Shown here: piece by piece, positions 49,852 through 58,569 of the stretch | How positions within the stretch are numbered: the stretch's first letter is position 1 | Layout of the letters: each line of letters opens with the position of its first letter | Assembly (NCBI GenBank): GCA_964619555.1 | Contig: CAZUDV010000015.1 | Coordinates: 1 to 64,000, forward strand | Length of the DNA stretch: 64,000 nt | DNA from: JAGOPY01 sp964619555 | GTDB taxonomy: Bacteria > Bacteroidota > Bacteroidia > Bacteroidales > JAGOPY01 | Reading direction: 5' to 3' | Made by a program: the position numbers and the translations under genes | The notes under the pieces: generated by a model | What the model saw: the letters and a program-made list of their open reading frames with translations, nothing else | What the model was told of the DNA's origin: nothing | Databases searched by the model: none

Positions 49852-51603
49852 ATGCCGCAGGAACGGAACATACCCACTACCAGGCCAGCTACTGTCGTTA
49901 CAATTGGTATCAAGATCGATGGTAATGAAATTGCCCGGACTTACCAGGTTGATTCGATCACCGTCCGAAAAGAAATCAACCGGGTAGCCTGGGCCAAGCT
50001 CATTATCCTTGACGGGGCACCTTCCGAAGGTAGTTTCAGGGCAAGCAACGAACAACTTTTTATCCCGGGTAAGGAAATTGAGATCCTCAGCGGTTATCAA
50101 AATGATAATTACACTTTGTTTAAAGGGTTGATTGTCAGGCATTCCGTTAAGTTGCGCGGTGGCGGGGCCTCGCAGCTCGTCCTGGAATGCCGCGATAAGG
50201 TTTTCCGGATGACGATTGGCCGCAAAAGCCGTTATTTCCAGGAAATGAAAGACAGCGATGTCATTTCACAGATTGCAGGCTCCTACAGCGGCATCGACTG
50301 TACGGCAGAGGCTACCCGGGTCACTCATAAGGAATTGGTTCAGTATGATTGCACCGATTGGGACTTTATCGTGTCCAGGGCCGATGCCAATGGCAGGATA
50401 TGCCTTAATGATGACGGCACGTTGGCTGTCAAATCGCCTGACCTGGCCCAGTCTCCCGTCCTGTCGCTGCTTTATGGCGCAACCATCCTCGAATTCGATG
50501 CGGAGATCGACGCCCGTCATCAGCTTAAAAAAGTAACATCCCAGGCCTGGAGCCATAGTGACCAGGATATGCTCAAATCGGAAGGTTCCGATCCGAATGT
50601 CAATCTCATCGGTAACATGACCAGTGCCCAGCTGGCAGAGGTATCCGGATTACAGGATTACATCCTGGATCATGGGGGAAGAGTGGAAGAAGCCGAATTG
50701 CAAGCCTGGGCCGATTCCCTGGTGCTTAAACGACAATTGGCCAAGGTCCGCGGAAGGGTCAAATGCAAAGGGGTGCATACGGTCAAGCCAGGAATGCTGG
50801 TCGAACTGGGCGGGATAGGCGACCGGTTCAACGGAAAGGCCTTCGTTAGCGGGATCCAGCATTTCATTGCCGCCGGCGACTGGCAACTGGACATTCAGTT
50901 TGGCCTGGATCCGGTTTGGTTTGCTGAAAGCGCTGAGATCCATGACAGGCCGGCCTCAGCGTTACTGGCGGCAATACATGGACTGCAGGTAGGGATTGTG
51001 ACGCAGATACACGACGATCCCGATAGCGAAAACCGGATCAAGGTCAGGTTTCCTGTCATCAGTACGTCTGAAGATGGCATCTGGGCGCGACTTGCAACCC
51101 TGGATGCGGGTAATGAACGGGGAACCTTTTTCCTTCCGGAAATCGGGGACGAAGTAATTGTCGGGTTTATCAATGACGATCCGCGCGATGCCATCGTACT
51201 CGGCATGATGCATAGCAGCGCTTTACCGGCGCCCCTTACCGCGGAGGATAGCAATCCGAAAAAAGGACTCGTGACGCGGAGCAGGATGAAAATGATCTTC
51301 GACGATGATCTCAAACAATTTTTGCTGGAGACTCCGGCAGGGAAGAAGGTCATCCTGGATGAGGATGCCGATGAAATAACGATATCGGATGATCATCAGA
51401 ACAAACTGGTGATGAACGCGGATGGTATCAGCATCGAAAGTCTTGGAGAGGTCAGGATCAAAGCGCAGAAAGACATTAAGATCGAAGGGATTAACGTGGA
51501 GACGAAGGCCCAGGCCTCCCTGAGGGTAGAAGGCTCGGCCAGTGCCGAAGTCAAAGCGGGAGGCTCCCTTACATTAAAGGGATCATTGATCCAGATAAAT
51601 TAA
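49852..51603 (+). CDS. VgrG-like spike/hub protein (Afp8/Pvc8-like)
   Basis: This 583-aa protein combines a gp27-like hub (about 1-340; strands such as IKIDGNEIARTYQVDSITVRK) and a gp5-like OB fold (about 365-450; GLQVGIVTQIHDDPDSENRIKVRFPVI, ATLDAGNERGTFFLPEIGDEVIVGFINDDPRDAIVLGMMHSS). The C-terminal part (about 480-583) is a beta-helix-like spike with repeats IKAQKDIKIEGINVE, VEGSASAEVKAGGSLTLKG. Trimers form the needle at the tip that carries the PAAR protein encoded next. There is no extra effector domain at the C terminus. It is standard in length and order for an eCIS. Confidence 0.96.
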   Translation: MPQERNIPTTRPATVVTIGIKIDGNEIARTYQVDSITVRKEINRVAWAKLIILDGAPSEGSFRASNEQLFIPGKEIEILSGYQNDNYTLFKGLIVRHSVKLRGGGASQLVLECRDKVFRMTIGRKSRYFQEMKDSDVISQIAGSYSGIDCTAEATRVTHKELVQYDCTDWDFIVSRADANGRICLNDDGTLAVKSPDLAQSPVLSLLYGATILEFDAEIDARHQLKKVTSQAWSHSDQDMLKSEGSDPNVNLIGNMTSAQLAEVSGLQDYILDHGGRVEEAELQAWADSLVLKRQLAKVRGRVKCKGVHTVKPGMLVELGGIGDRFNGKAFVSGIQHFIAAGDWQLDIQFGLDPVWFAESAEIHDRPASALLAAIHGLQVGIVTQIHDDPDSENRIKVRFPVISTSEDGIWARLATLDAGNERGTFFLPEIGDEVIVGFINDDPRDAIVLGMMHSSALPAPLTAEDSNPKKGLVTRSRMKMIFDDDLKQFLLETPAGKKVILDEDADEITISDDHQNKLVMNADGISIESLGEVRIKAQKDIKIEGINVETKAQASLRVEGSASAEVKAGGSLTLKGSLIQIN

Positions 51604-51613
51604 AATAAAAGAT

Positions 51614-51907
51614 ATGCCACCAGCAGCCAGAGTATCCGATATGCATACCTGCCCAATGGTCGATCCGGGCCCTAAGCCTCATGTGGGAGGGCCGGTAATG
51701 CCCCCGGGAGCCGCTACCGTGCTGATCGGAGGGATGCCGGCTGCTACGGTCGGCGATATGTGCGTTTGCAGTGGCCCTCCCGATTCAATCGTCATGGGCT
51801 CTTCAACCGTAATGATCGGAGGGAAACCGGCGGCCCGAATGGGGGATGCCACGGCCCACGGTGGGATCATCGTGGCCGGTTGTCCGACAGTAATGATAGG
51901 TGGATAA
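51614..51907 (+). CDS. PAAR-domain spike-tip protein (Afp10-like)
   Basis: A 97-aa PAAR protein built of three repeated glycine-rich motifs: RVSDMHTCPMVDPGPKPHVGGPVMPPGAATVLIGG, AATVGDMCVCSGPPDSIVMGSSTVMIGGKPAA, and RMGDATAHGGIIVAGCPTVMIGG. The cone formed by these sharpens the VgrG-like spike and may bind a metal through the conserved His and Cys residues. It lacks any toxin extension. The gene order spike-PAAR-gp25 follows that of Bacteroidota systems, not Afp where gp25 comes before PAAR. Confidence 0.97.
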   Translation: MPPAARVSDMHTCPMVDPGPKPHVGGPVMPPGAATVLIGGMPAATVGDMCVCSGPPDSIVMGSSTVMIGGKPAARMGDATAHGGIIVAGCPTVMIGG

Positions 51908-51918
51908 TAGACAGACAA

Positions 51919-52341
51919 ATGAGCACAGAACAGGCATTTTTAGGCAGGGGATGGGGATTTCCCCCTGAATTCGGCAAAGCTTCCAAAAGCATTGAAATGT
52001 TTGAGGGAGAAAAAGACATTGAAAGCAGCCTGGAGATATTGCTTTCCACCAGGCTGGGGGAAAGGATCATGCAACCGAATTATGGCTGTAACCTCGATGA
52101 AATGGTATTTGAAGCGATGAACCTGACCATGCTGACCTATCTGAAGGACCTGGTGGAAAATGCCATCCTTTACTTTGAACCTCGTATCGACCTGGAAGGG
52201 GTTGACATAGATACTTCCAGGGAAACCGAAGGCGTGCTCCTTATCCGGATCGAATATACGGTCAGAACAACCAATTCGCGTTTCAATTATGTCTATCCTT
52301 TTTATAAAAATGAAGGGACCAACTTGTTAACCAACAAATGA
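51919..52341 (+). CDS. gp25-like baseplate wedge protein (Afp9-like)
   Basis: The start is ATG 51919 (MSTEQAFLGRGWGFPPEF), 11 bases after the PAAR stop; the longer in-frame reading to 51760 runs through the PAAR gene and is rejected. The 140-aa protein carries the GPW/gp25 pattern: FLGRGWGFPPEF at the N terminus, EKDIESSLEILLSTRLGERIMQPNYGCNLDEMVFE, and a C-terminal RIEYTVRTTNSRFNYVYPFY strand. It binds the sheath initiator to the baseplate wedge and triggers contraction. It overlaps the next gene by four bases (ATGA). Confidence 0.96.
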   Translation: MSTEQAFLGRGWGFPPEFGKASKSIEMFEGEKDIESSLEILLSTRLGERIMQPNYGCNLDEMVFEAMNLTMLTYLKDLVENAILYFEPRIDLEGVDIDTSRETEGVLLIRIEYTVRTTNSRFNYVYPFYKNEGTNLLTNK

Positions 52342-55300
52342 CCATGGCACTGAACTGCAAGCATAACCACCCCCTTCAGCATAATGGCACCAGCCAGGAT
52401 AAACGCTTCCTGGAAGCGCTGGAACCAGGCTTTGCCAGGGTCCACGAATTCTCGCTTAAGGACTGGATGCAGTTTGCCTGGCATTTTGCCCGGCACCTGA
52501 ACTATTTTTCAGTGTCCGATGATGTGAATCCGGACGGCAACTGGCAGGCATTTTTCAAGGCCGAAGATGAACTGGAAACTTACCTAAGGGATGCCGCCCT
52601 GGTATCGGATGAAACCTGGATCCCTTCCGGGGAGAGGCAAAAGATTGAAAATCGGGAACCCCGGGGGAACTACGAGCCCCATCTGGCATTGTTCCTGAGC
52701 TTCCTGAAACTGACGAAATTCGCCCAGTCACATCTGAATAGTCTTACCGGAAGGCACCTGGATTTTTATTATACCCAGGTACTCAGGCTAAGCAGGAAGC
52801 CGGCAGTGCCCGACAGGGTCCATTTGCTTTTTGAACTTGCCAGGAATGCCGGTGAGGAACTGGTCAAAAGCAATTCTCTTATTGAAGCCGGAAAGGACAA
52901 GACCGGAAAACCATTGAGATATGCCACATCGGAAGAAATGACAGTAAATACGGCCCGGGTTTCCCTGCTGAAAAGCGTATTTCATCAAAAGGGCAGGATG
53001 GTCAGGTATGCGGAAATGACTAACTCATCCGATGGCCTTGGAACAGAGTTCAAAGAAGAAGATCCCGACTGGCAGGCCTTTGGAAATGAAAGCTGGCCGG
53101 CAGCTACCCTGGGTTTCGGACTTGCCTCGGCAGTGCTGTTGCTGAAGGAAGGGGTTCGGTTGATCCATGTCTCCATGGAGTTAAAGGTGAAGGATGCAAG
53201 TGATCTGCCTGATAAAGAAACTGTCCGGAAGCAAATAAAAGTATTCGTGACTGGTGAAAAGGACTGGATGCATCTGCCCGATGTGACCGTCAGCCAGGTG
53301 CCTGCTTCGGCAAAAGCTAAACTTGAATTTACAGTTCATGCGGATGAGTCGCAAAAAGCGATTGTTCCATATGATATTAAGGTTCACGGGGAACGGTTCA
53401 ATACCAATCTGCCGGTGATGAGGGTGTTGTTCAACACGCAGGAAGAGAATGGCTATTATGTTTATTCCGCTTTTTCCAATGCTGTCATCACAGGGGCGAC
53501 CATTACAGTTGATGTCAAAGGTGTGAAGGATCTGTCCGTGGAAAACGACCATGGCAGGCTGGACCCTTCCAGGCCGTTTTACCCGTTTGGCCCACTTCCG
53601 AAAAAAGGTTCAGGATTCTATATCGGGAGTTCGGAAATTTTTCAGAAAAAATGGAAAAACATCAAATTGAATATCAACTGGAAAGATAAACCGGGCCTTG
53701 CTCAACAATATATAGCTTATCGTTCCCAATTCATTACTGGAAACAGCAGCAATTATAATCTGCAGACAACCGGTGCCCTTGACGGCAGTGCCATAGTGAC
53801 GGGGGATAGCTACTTCACAGTCTTTCCTCAATACATCAAAGACAACAGATGGTACCCGGAAAGCGCTCCACCGGACTTGCCGGGACTTTTCGACAGCCCC
53901 CTTGAAATTGACCGGGATGCGGCTGATCCGGGAGTCGCCTCCCTGCCCGCTGTTCCGCCATTACTGATGCGTAAAGGGATCGATGTGAATAAAGCCACCC
54001 TTAGAAATTATCTGCTTCCGCAGGCCAAGCCGGATGACAGCAAAACATCTAGGAAAAAGGTTTCCATCAGCTCCAGATTTGAATCTGCCAGGTTCAATCC
54101 AGGTTTCCGGACATTAGCTGTCATTACGGAAAATTTCAATCCGGCTACCCGGTCTGATTATCTGAAACTGACCCTGCAACAAGACTTTCTGCATAGCCAT
54201 TATCCGAGACTGTTAACGCTGGCCATGGTGGCAAAAACAGCCCCGCCTTCCGGGAATCCCAATATCCTTATGCCTCAGGAACCTTATACTCCGGTGATTG
54301 CCTCCATGACCATCGATTATCAGGCCTCGGCAAAAAATGTTTTCGTTTTCGACAAATCGGCTTCTCCCAAATCACGGTACGATAATTTCGTTTCGCGGTC
54401 CATTCAGCTCTTTCATGAACATCCTTTCGGCCAGGCAGAGCAACATGTTTTCCTTAAAGAGCAATGCGATTTCATCGATCCGAATGAAAGGCGGAATATC
54501 AGGCTTCTTCCGGCTTATTCGCCGGAGGGTGAGTTATATATCGGTTTGCAGGGCGCACAGCCTTCCGGTATTGTCAATTTGCTGGTTCAGTCGGTGGAAG
54601 GCAGCGAAAATCCATTGGCCCCGACATTTACGGGTGAGAAGAAAATAGAGTGGTTTGCCCTCTCGAACAATGAGTGGAAACCGCTGAACAGGGATTTTAT
54701 AACCGGTGACAGCACCAATCATTTCCTTCGTCCTGGGATTGTAAAAATATCGCTCCCTGCAATGGTCAATGAAAGCAATACAATCCTGGACTCCGGCCAT
54801 ATCTGGCTGAAGGCTCAATTGCCCGAAGGGTTGGACCATACATCGGTTTGCAGACTGGCGGGAGTCTTTGCCCAGGCCGTCGAAGCAAGATTTTCAGACA
54901 ATGGAAATGACTTATCGCACCTGAGGGCCTCCTTACCGGCTTTTACCATATCGAAATTCGTCGAAAAACCGGCATTGGTCAAATCTGTCACCCAACCTTA
55001 CGGTTCATTCGGAGGGGCGCCGGAAGAGAATGACAGGGATTTTTATCAGCGCGTGAGTGAGCGGTTAAGGCACAAGCAGCGGGCTGTCAGCATCTGGGAT
55101 TATGAACGGCTGGTTTTACAACAATTTCCTTCCGTTTATAAGGTTAAATGCCTCAGCCATACCTCCACCCGGAACGAAGCAGGTTCTCCGGATTATTTCG
55201 AGCTCTCTCCCGGATTTGTTACACTTATAGTGATCCCCGATATCCGTAACCGGAACAGTTTCGATCCGCTCCAGCCCCGGGCAAGTCAGAATCTGCTGAG

Positions 55301-55724
55301 GGAAATCGAAGATTTCCTGGATCCCCTTAATTCACTTCATGTAAGGTTTGATGCGGATAACCCGGATTATGAAACGGTCTTCCTGGATTTCAGGGTGAAA
55401 TTTTACGATCAGTATGATGCCAATGCTTACCGGAATATCCTGAATGAAGATATTGTCAGGTACCTGTCACCCTGGGCATTCGGGGAGTTTTCCGATATCC
55501 GCTTCGGAGGGACGCTTTATAAAAGTGTTATTATCAGGTTTATCGAAGAACGGTCTTATGTTGATTTCATATCTGATTTTAAAATGTACCAGAGAATTGG
55601 AGAAGGCGACCAGAATGTCGTTGACCGGAACCAAATCACTGCGACCAATGCCAGGGCTATCCTGGTTTCTGCCAGGGGCCACAACATTGGTTTAATAGAA
55701 AAAGATGAGGTTTGCCATGAATGA
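52338..55724 (+). CDS. Large baseplate wedge protein (Afp11/Pvc11-like)
   Basis: This 1128-aa protein is the large baseplate component. The C-terminal third contains the baseplate J-like signature SFGGAPEENDRDFYQRVSERLRHKQRAVSIWDYERLVLQQFPSVYKVKCLSH, followed by VIPDIRNRNSFDPLQPRAS and a domain with repeated F/D-rich strands. The N-terminal half is unlike known domains but long in this family. Start ATG 52338 gives the four-base overlap with gp25; an ATG two codons later is possible. Together with the following gene it builds the wedges that hold the spike and trigger the sheath. No signal peptide or membrane segments are present. Confidence 0.92.
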   Translation: MTMALNCKHNHPLQHNGTSQDKRFLEALEPGFARVHEFSLKDWMQFAWHFARHLNYFSVSDDVNPDGNWQAFFKAEDELETYLRDAALVSDETWIPSGERQKIENREPRGNYEPHLALFLSFLKLTKFAQSHLNSLTGRHLDFYYTQVLRLSRKPAVPDRVHLLFELARNAGEELVKSNSLIEAGKDKTGKPLRYATSEEMTVNTARVSLLKSVFHQKGRMVRYAEMTNSSDGLGTEFKEEDPDWQAFGNESWPAATLGFGLASAVLLLKEGVRLIHVSMELKVKDASDLPDKETVRKQIKVFVTGEKDWMHLPDVTVSQVPASAKAKLEFTVHADESQKAIVPYDIKVHGERFNTNLPVMRVLFNTQEENGYYVYSAFSNAVITGATITVDVKGVKDLSVENDHGRLDPSRPFYPFGPLPKKGSGFYIGSSEIFQKKWKNIKLNINWKDKPGLAQQYIAYRSQFITGNSSNYNLQTTGALDGSAIVTGDSYFTVFPQYIKDNRWYPESAPPDLPGLFDSPLEIDRDAADPGVASLPAVPPLLMRKGIDVNKATLRNYLLPQAKPDDSKTSRKKVSISSRFESARFNPGFRTLAVITENFNPATRSDYLKLTLQQDFLHSHYPRLLTLAMVAKTAPPSGNPNILMPQEPYTPVIASMTIDYQASAKNVFVFDKSASPKSRYDNFVSRSIQLFHEHPFGQAEQHVFLKEQCDFIDPNERRNIRLLPAYSPEGELYIGLQGAQPSGIVNLLVQSVEGSENPLAPTFTGEKKIEWFALSNNEWKPLNRDFITGDSTNHFLRPGIVKISLPAMVNESNTILDSGHIWLKAQLPEGLDHTSVCRLAGVFAQAVEARFSDNGNDLSHLRASLPAFTISKFVEKPALVKSVTQPYGSFGGAPEENDRDFYQRVSERLRHKQRAVSIWDYERLVLQQFPSVYKVKCLSHTSTRNEAGSPDYFELSPGFVTLIVIPDIRNRNSFDPLQPRASQNLLREIEDFLDPLNSLHVRFDADNPDYETVFLDFRVKFYDQYDANAYRNILNEDIVRYLSPWAFGEFSDIRFGGTLYKSVIIRFIEERSYVDFISDFKMYQRIGEGDQNVVDRNQITATNARAILVSARGHNIGLIEKDEVCHE

Positions 55725-58530
55725 AATACTCACCATACCGAAGGAGATCAGCGCTGAATACGGAAGGGATTATGCTTTCCTGCGAGCGGAGGGTTTGAAA
55801 TACATTGAAAAGCTGGCCCATAAGCTTTGGACCGATTACAATATCCACGATCCGGGAGTCACCATCCTGGAAATGCTCTGTTATGCCATTACCGACCTGG
55901 GATACCGGATATCTATGCCGGTTGAGGATTTGCTCGCCAGGCCGAAGGATAATCTGAAGCATATGCACGATCAATTCCTTTCGGCCATTCATGCCTTGCC
56001 ATCCGCGCCGGTCAGCGCCGATGACTACCGGCAGCTTTTCGTGCGGATAGCCGGGGTCAGGAATGCCTGGGTACTGCCCTCGGAACGTTCGGTCGTGGCT
56101 AAATACCGGAACCTGGACATCGGGGGGGCACCGGAATTGCATTATAAAAAGACCGGTGAAGCGGTGGATCCGAAAGAAGCCCTTGAATTCACCCTGAAAG
56201 GCCTGAACAATATCCTGCTGGATTTCGATGAATCGAATCTCCTGACCCCGGAGGAAAAAAAACTGGATGAAGGCCCGCGGGAAATCCTGATCATGAAGAA
56301 GAAGGAGGATATTTCGCAACAGGTCCTGGAAGTTTATCAAAGGTTCAGAAACCTATGCGAAGATGTCGATGCTGTCAGGGAAGTGCCGCTCCAGGGAGTG
56401 GTCATATGCGGGGATATCGATATTCTCCCCACTGCGGACCCGGAACAGGTATGGGCACAGATCGTTTTCAATATCGATCAGTACCTGGCTCCCGATATTC
56501 CGTTTTATAACCTATTGGAAATGCAGGAGATGGGCAAGGCTACCGACGAGATCTTCGAAGGGCCCGTATTCAGCTTTAAGGAAGAATACCCTTACAAGAC
56601 GCCCGGCAACCCGTTCGTTAAAAAGGGATTTATTTGTAAGGAAGATCTTTCCGGAAGTGAACTTCGAAAAGAAGTCAGGCTGAGCGACATCATCCGCATC
56701 ATCATGGAAACGGAAGGTGTGAGACTCGTGAAGGAAATAGCTTTCGGCCTTTGCAGCTGCGATGAAAAAGATATGTCAAACGTAAGGAAGGCCGTGGCCG
56801 GCGACAGATGGAACCTTTGCATCACGACAGGCCATAAGCCGGTGTTTTGCGTCGACAATTCGGTTTTGAACATCTGGAAGGATGTCCTGCCCATTGAACT
56901 TAAAATGAGCGAAGCCAAAGAAAAACTGGGGCTCCTCAGAAAGAACCGGGACATCCGGATGCAGGCCAAATTGACCACGGATATACCGATGCCGGAAGGA
57001 AAATACAGAAATACAGGCCATTACCACACGTTCCAGGATCAGTTCCCGGAGACTTATGGTACCGGCAGATCCGGACTCCCTGAAAGTGCCTCTGTCGAAC
57101 GAAAATCGCAGGCCAAACAGTTGAAAGCTTACCTGCTGTTCTTCGAGCAGGTTCTGGCGAACTATTTTGCGCAATTGAGCCACGTCAGTGTTCTCTTTTC
57201 TGCCGATACCAGTATAGCCAGGACCTATTTCGCCAACGTCGTCGACGGGTTGAAAGGGGATACGGATTTACTGGACGATAAGTCTCAATGGATGCAAAAT
57301 GTGGAGGCGATCTTCATGGAAACCGGCCTTGATCCTTACATAAACCGCAAAAATCGGTTCCTGGACCATCTCCTGGCACGCTTTTCCGAACAATTCAGCG
57401 AATATGTCTTCCTGATGCACCGGCTCTATGCAGCTGATGCGGATAAAACGATCATCCGCCACAAGGTGGGTTTCCTGAAAGATTATTACCATATGAGCAC
57501 CTCCAGGGGTGGTGGCTTCGATTATTATAATCCGCTGACATCCGCCGGACAGGAAGATAATGTAACCGGCATGGAAAAACGGATTTCCAGGTTACTGGGT
57601 TTCAACCATCACAAGAACAAGCCCCTGGTCGGATTAAACTGCAGCGTCGATAAAACGGACAAGATCATCATGCCCGTGAATGGGGTCCCGACAGAGGTTC
57701 AACGCTACGGATGGAGCATCTCAATGAACGGCAGCATTATCTTTGAAAGTACGGATAAGACTTTTCTTCGGAAGGCGGATGCTTATCAGGAAATGGGCCT
57801 GGCGAGCCTGCTGGGGTGTGAACGGGAATACTATAAGTTCGTCTTATCCCCTGACAATTTAAAGGTGACCTTCAACCTGGCGGATACCAAAGGCAATGTC
57901 CTGGCCGGGCACCCGTTTTCGTACGATGTGCTGACGGGTGAGGCGGAATCGGGGAGTTTTTCGAATGCCGAAACGAAGATTCAGGAGATCATAGGCTATA
58001 TGCTCCATGATTTTCGGCTCGAAGGAATGCATGTGGTTGAGCACCTTCTTCTGCGACCGGATTTTAATATCCCCGCAGATAAGCATGATCTGTTTTTCCC
58101 CGTTTGCATCGAACCCGACGGTAGCCATTGCCGGCCGCTCGATCCGTATTCCTTCAGGGTGACGGTTGTGTTGCCGGGATACAGCATGCGACTCAGGAAC
58201 AAGCATTTCAGACTGTTTGCCGAACGGTTGATCCGAATGGAAACCCCGGCCCATGTATTGCCCCGCATCTGTTTTGTGAACGAGGAATACATGCAGAAAT
58301 TCGAGGATGCATGGAATAAATGGCTGCAAGAAAAGAGAGAAGCGGCCGGACCTGCCGGACAGGTACCGGATGCAACTCTGAAATCCCTGATCTCCGTTAT
58401 TGAAGAAATGTATTCGGTATATGAGGAGGGCAGACTGACGGATTGTGATGATGACACGCCTGAAAAGAACCCTGTCGTTCTCGGAACAACGCGGCTGGGA
58501 ACACTTGAGAGCGATTCCAGGCCCGAATAG
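55717..58530 (+). CDS. Baseplate wedge protein (Afp12/Pvc12-like)
   Basis: The protein opens with the Afp12-type block (GRDYAFLRAEGLKYIEKLAHKLWTDYNIHDPGVTILEMLCYAITDLGYRISMPVEDLLA), which in this family contacts gp25 and the other wedge subunit. A Cys-rich segment (FGLCSCDEKDMSN) and a C-terminal region of 150 residues (MRLRNKHFRLFAERLIRMETPAHVLPRICF, close to the family's final HVLPRI-type strand) follow. ATG 55717 gives an 8-base overlap with the preceding gene; an ATG at 55705 with a 20-base overlap is also possible. The length (938 aa) is normal. The protein has no signal peptide. Confidence 0.92.
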   Translation: MNEILTIPKEISAEYGRDYAFLRAEGLKYIEKLAHKLWTDYNIHDPGVTILEMLCYAITDLGYRISMPVEDLLARPKDNLKHMHDQFLSAIHALPSAPVSADDYRQLFVRIAGVRNAWVLPSERSVVAKYRNLDIGGAPELHYKKTGEAVDPKEALEFTLKGLNNILLDFDESNLLTPEEKKLDEGPREILIMKKKEDISQQVLEVYQRFRNLCEDVDAVREVPLQGVVICGDIDILPTADPEQVWAQIVFNIDQYLAPDIPFYNLLEMQEMGKATDEIFEGPVFSFKEEYPYKTPGNPFVKKGFICKEDLSGSELRKEVRLSDIIRIIMETEGVRLVKEIAFGLCSCDEKDMSNVRKAVAGDRWNLCITTGHKPVFCVDNSVLNIWKDVLPIELKMSEAKEKLGLLRKNRDIRMQAKLTTDIPMPEGKYRNTGHYHTFQDQFPETYGTGRSGLPESASVERKSQAKQLKAYLLFFEQVLANYFAQLSHVSVLFSADTSIARTYFANVVDGLKGDTDLLDDKSQWMQNVEAIFMETGLDPYINRKNRFLDHLLARFSEQFSEYVFLMHRLYAADADKTIIRHKVGFLKDYYHMSTSRGGGFDYYNPLTSAGQEDNVTGMEKRISRLLGFNHHKNKPLVGLNCSVDKTDKIIMPVNGVPTEVQRYGWSISMNGSIIFESTDKTFLRKADAYQEMGLASLLGCEREYYKFVLSPDNLKVTFNLADTKGNVLAGHPFSYDVLTGEAESGSFSNAETKIQEIIGYMLHDFRLEGMHVVEHLLLRPDFNIPADKHDLFFPVCIEPDGSHCRPLDPYSFRVTVVLPGYSMRLRNKHFRLFAERLIRMETPAHVLPRICFVNEEYMQKFEDAWNKWLQEKREAAGPAGQVPDATLKSLISVIEEMYSVYEEGRLTDCDDDTPEKNPVVLGTTRLGTLESDSRPE

Positions 58531-58569
58531 TTTTACAGAGTAAATATCCAGATTAAAAACGTACGAAAT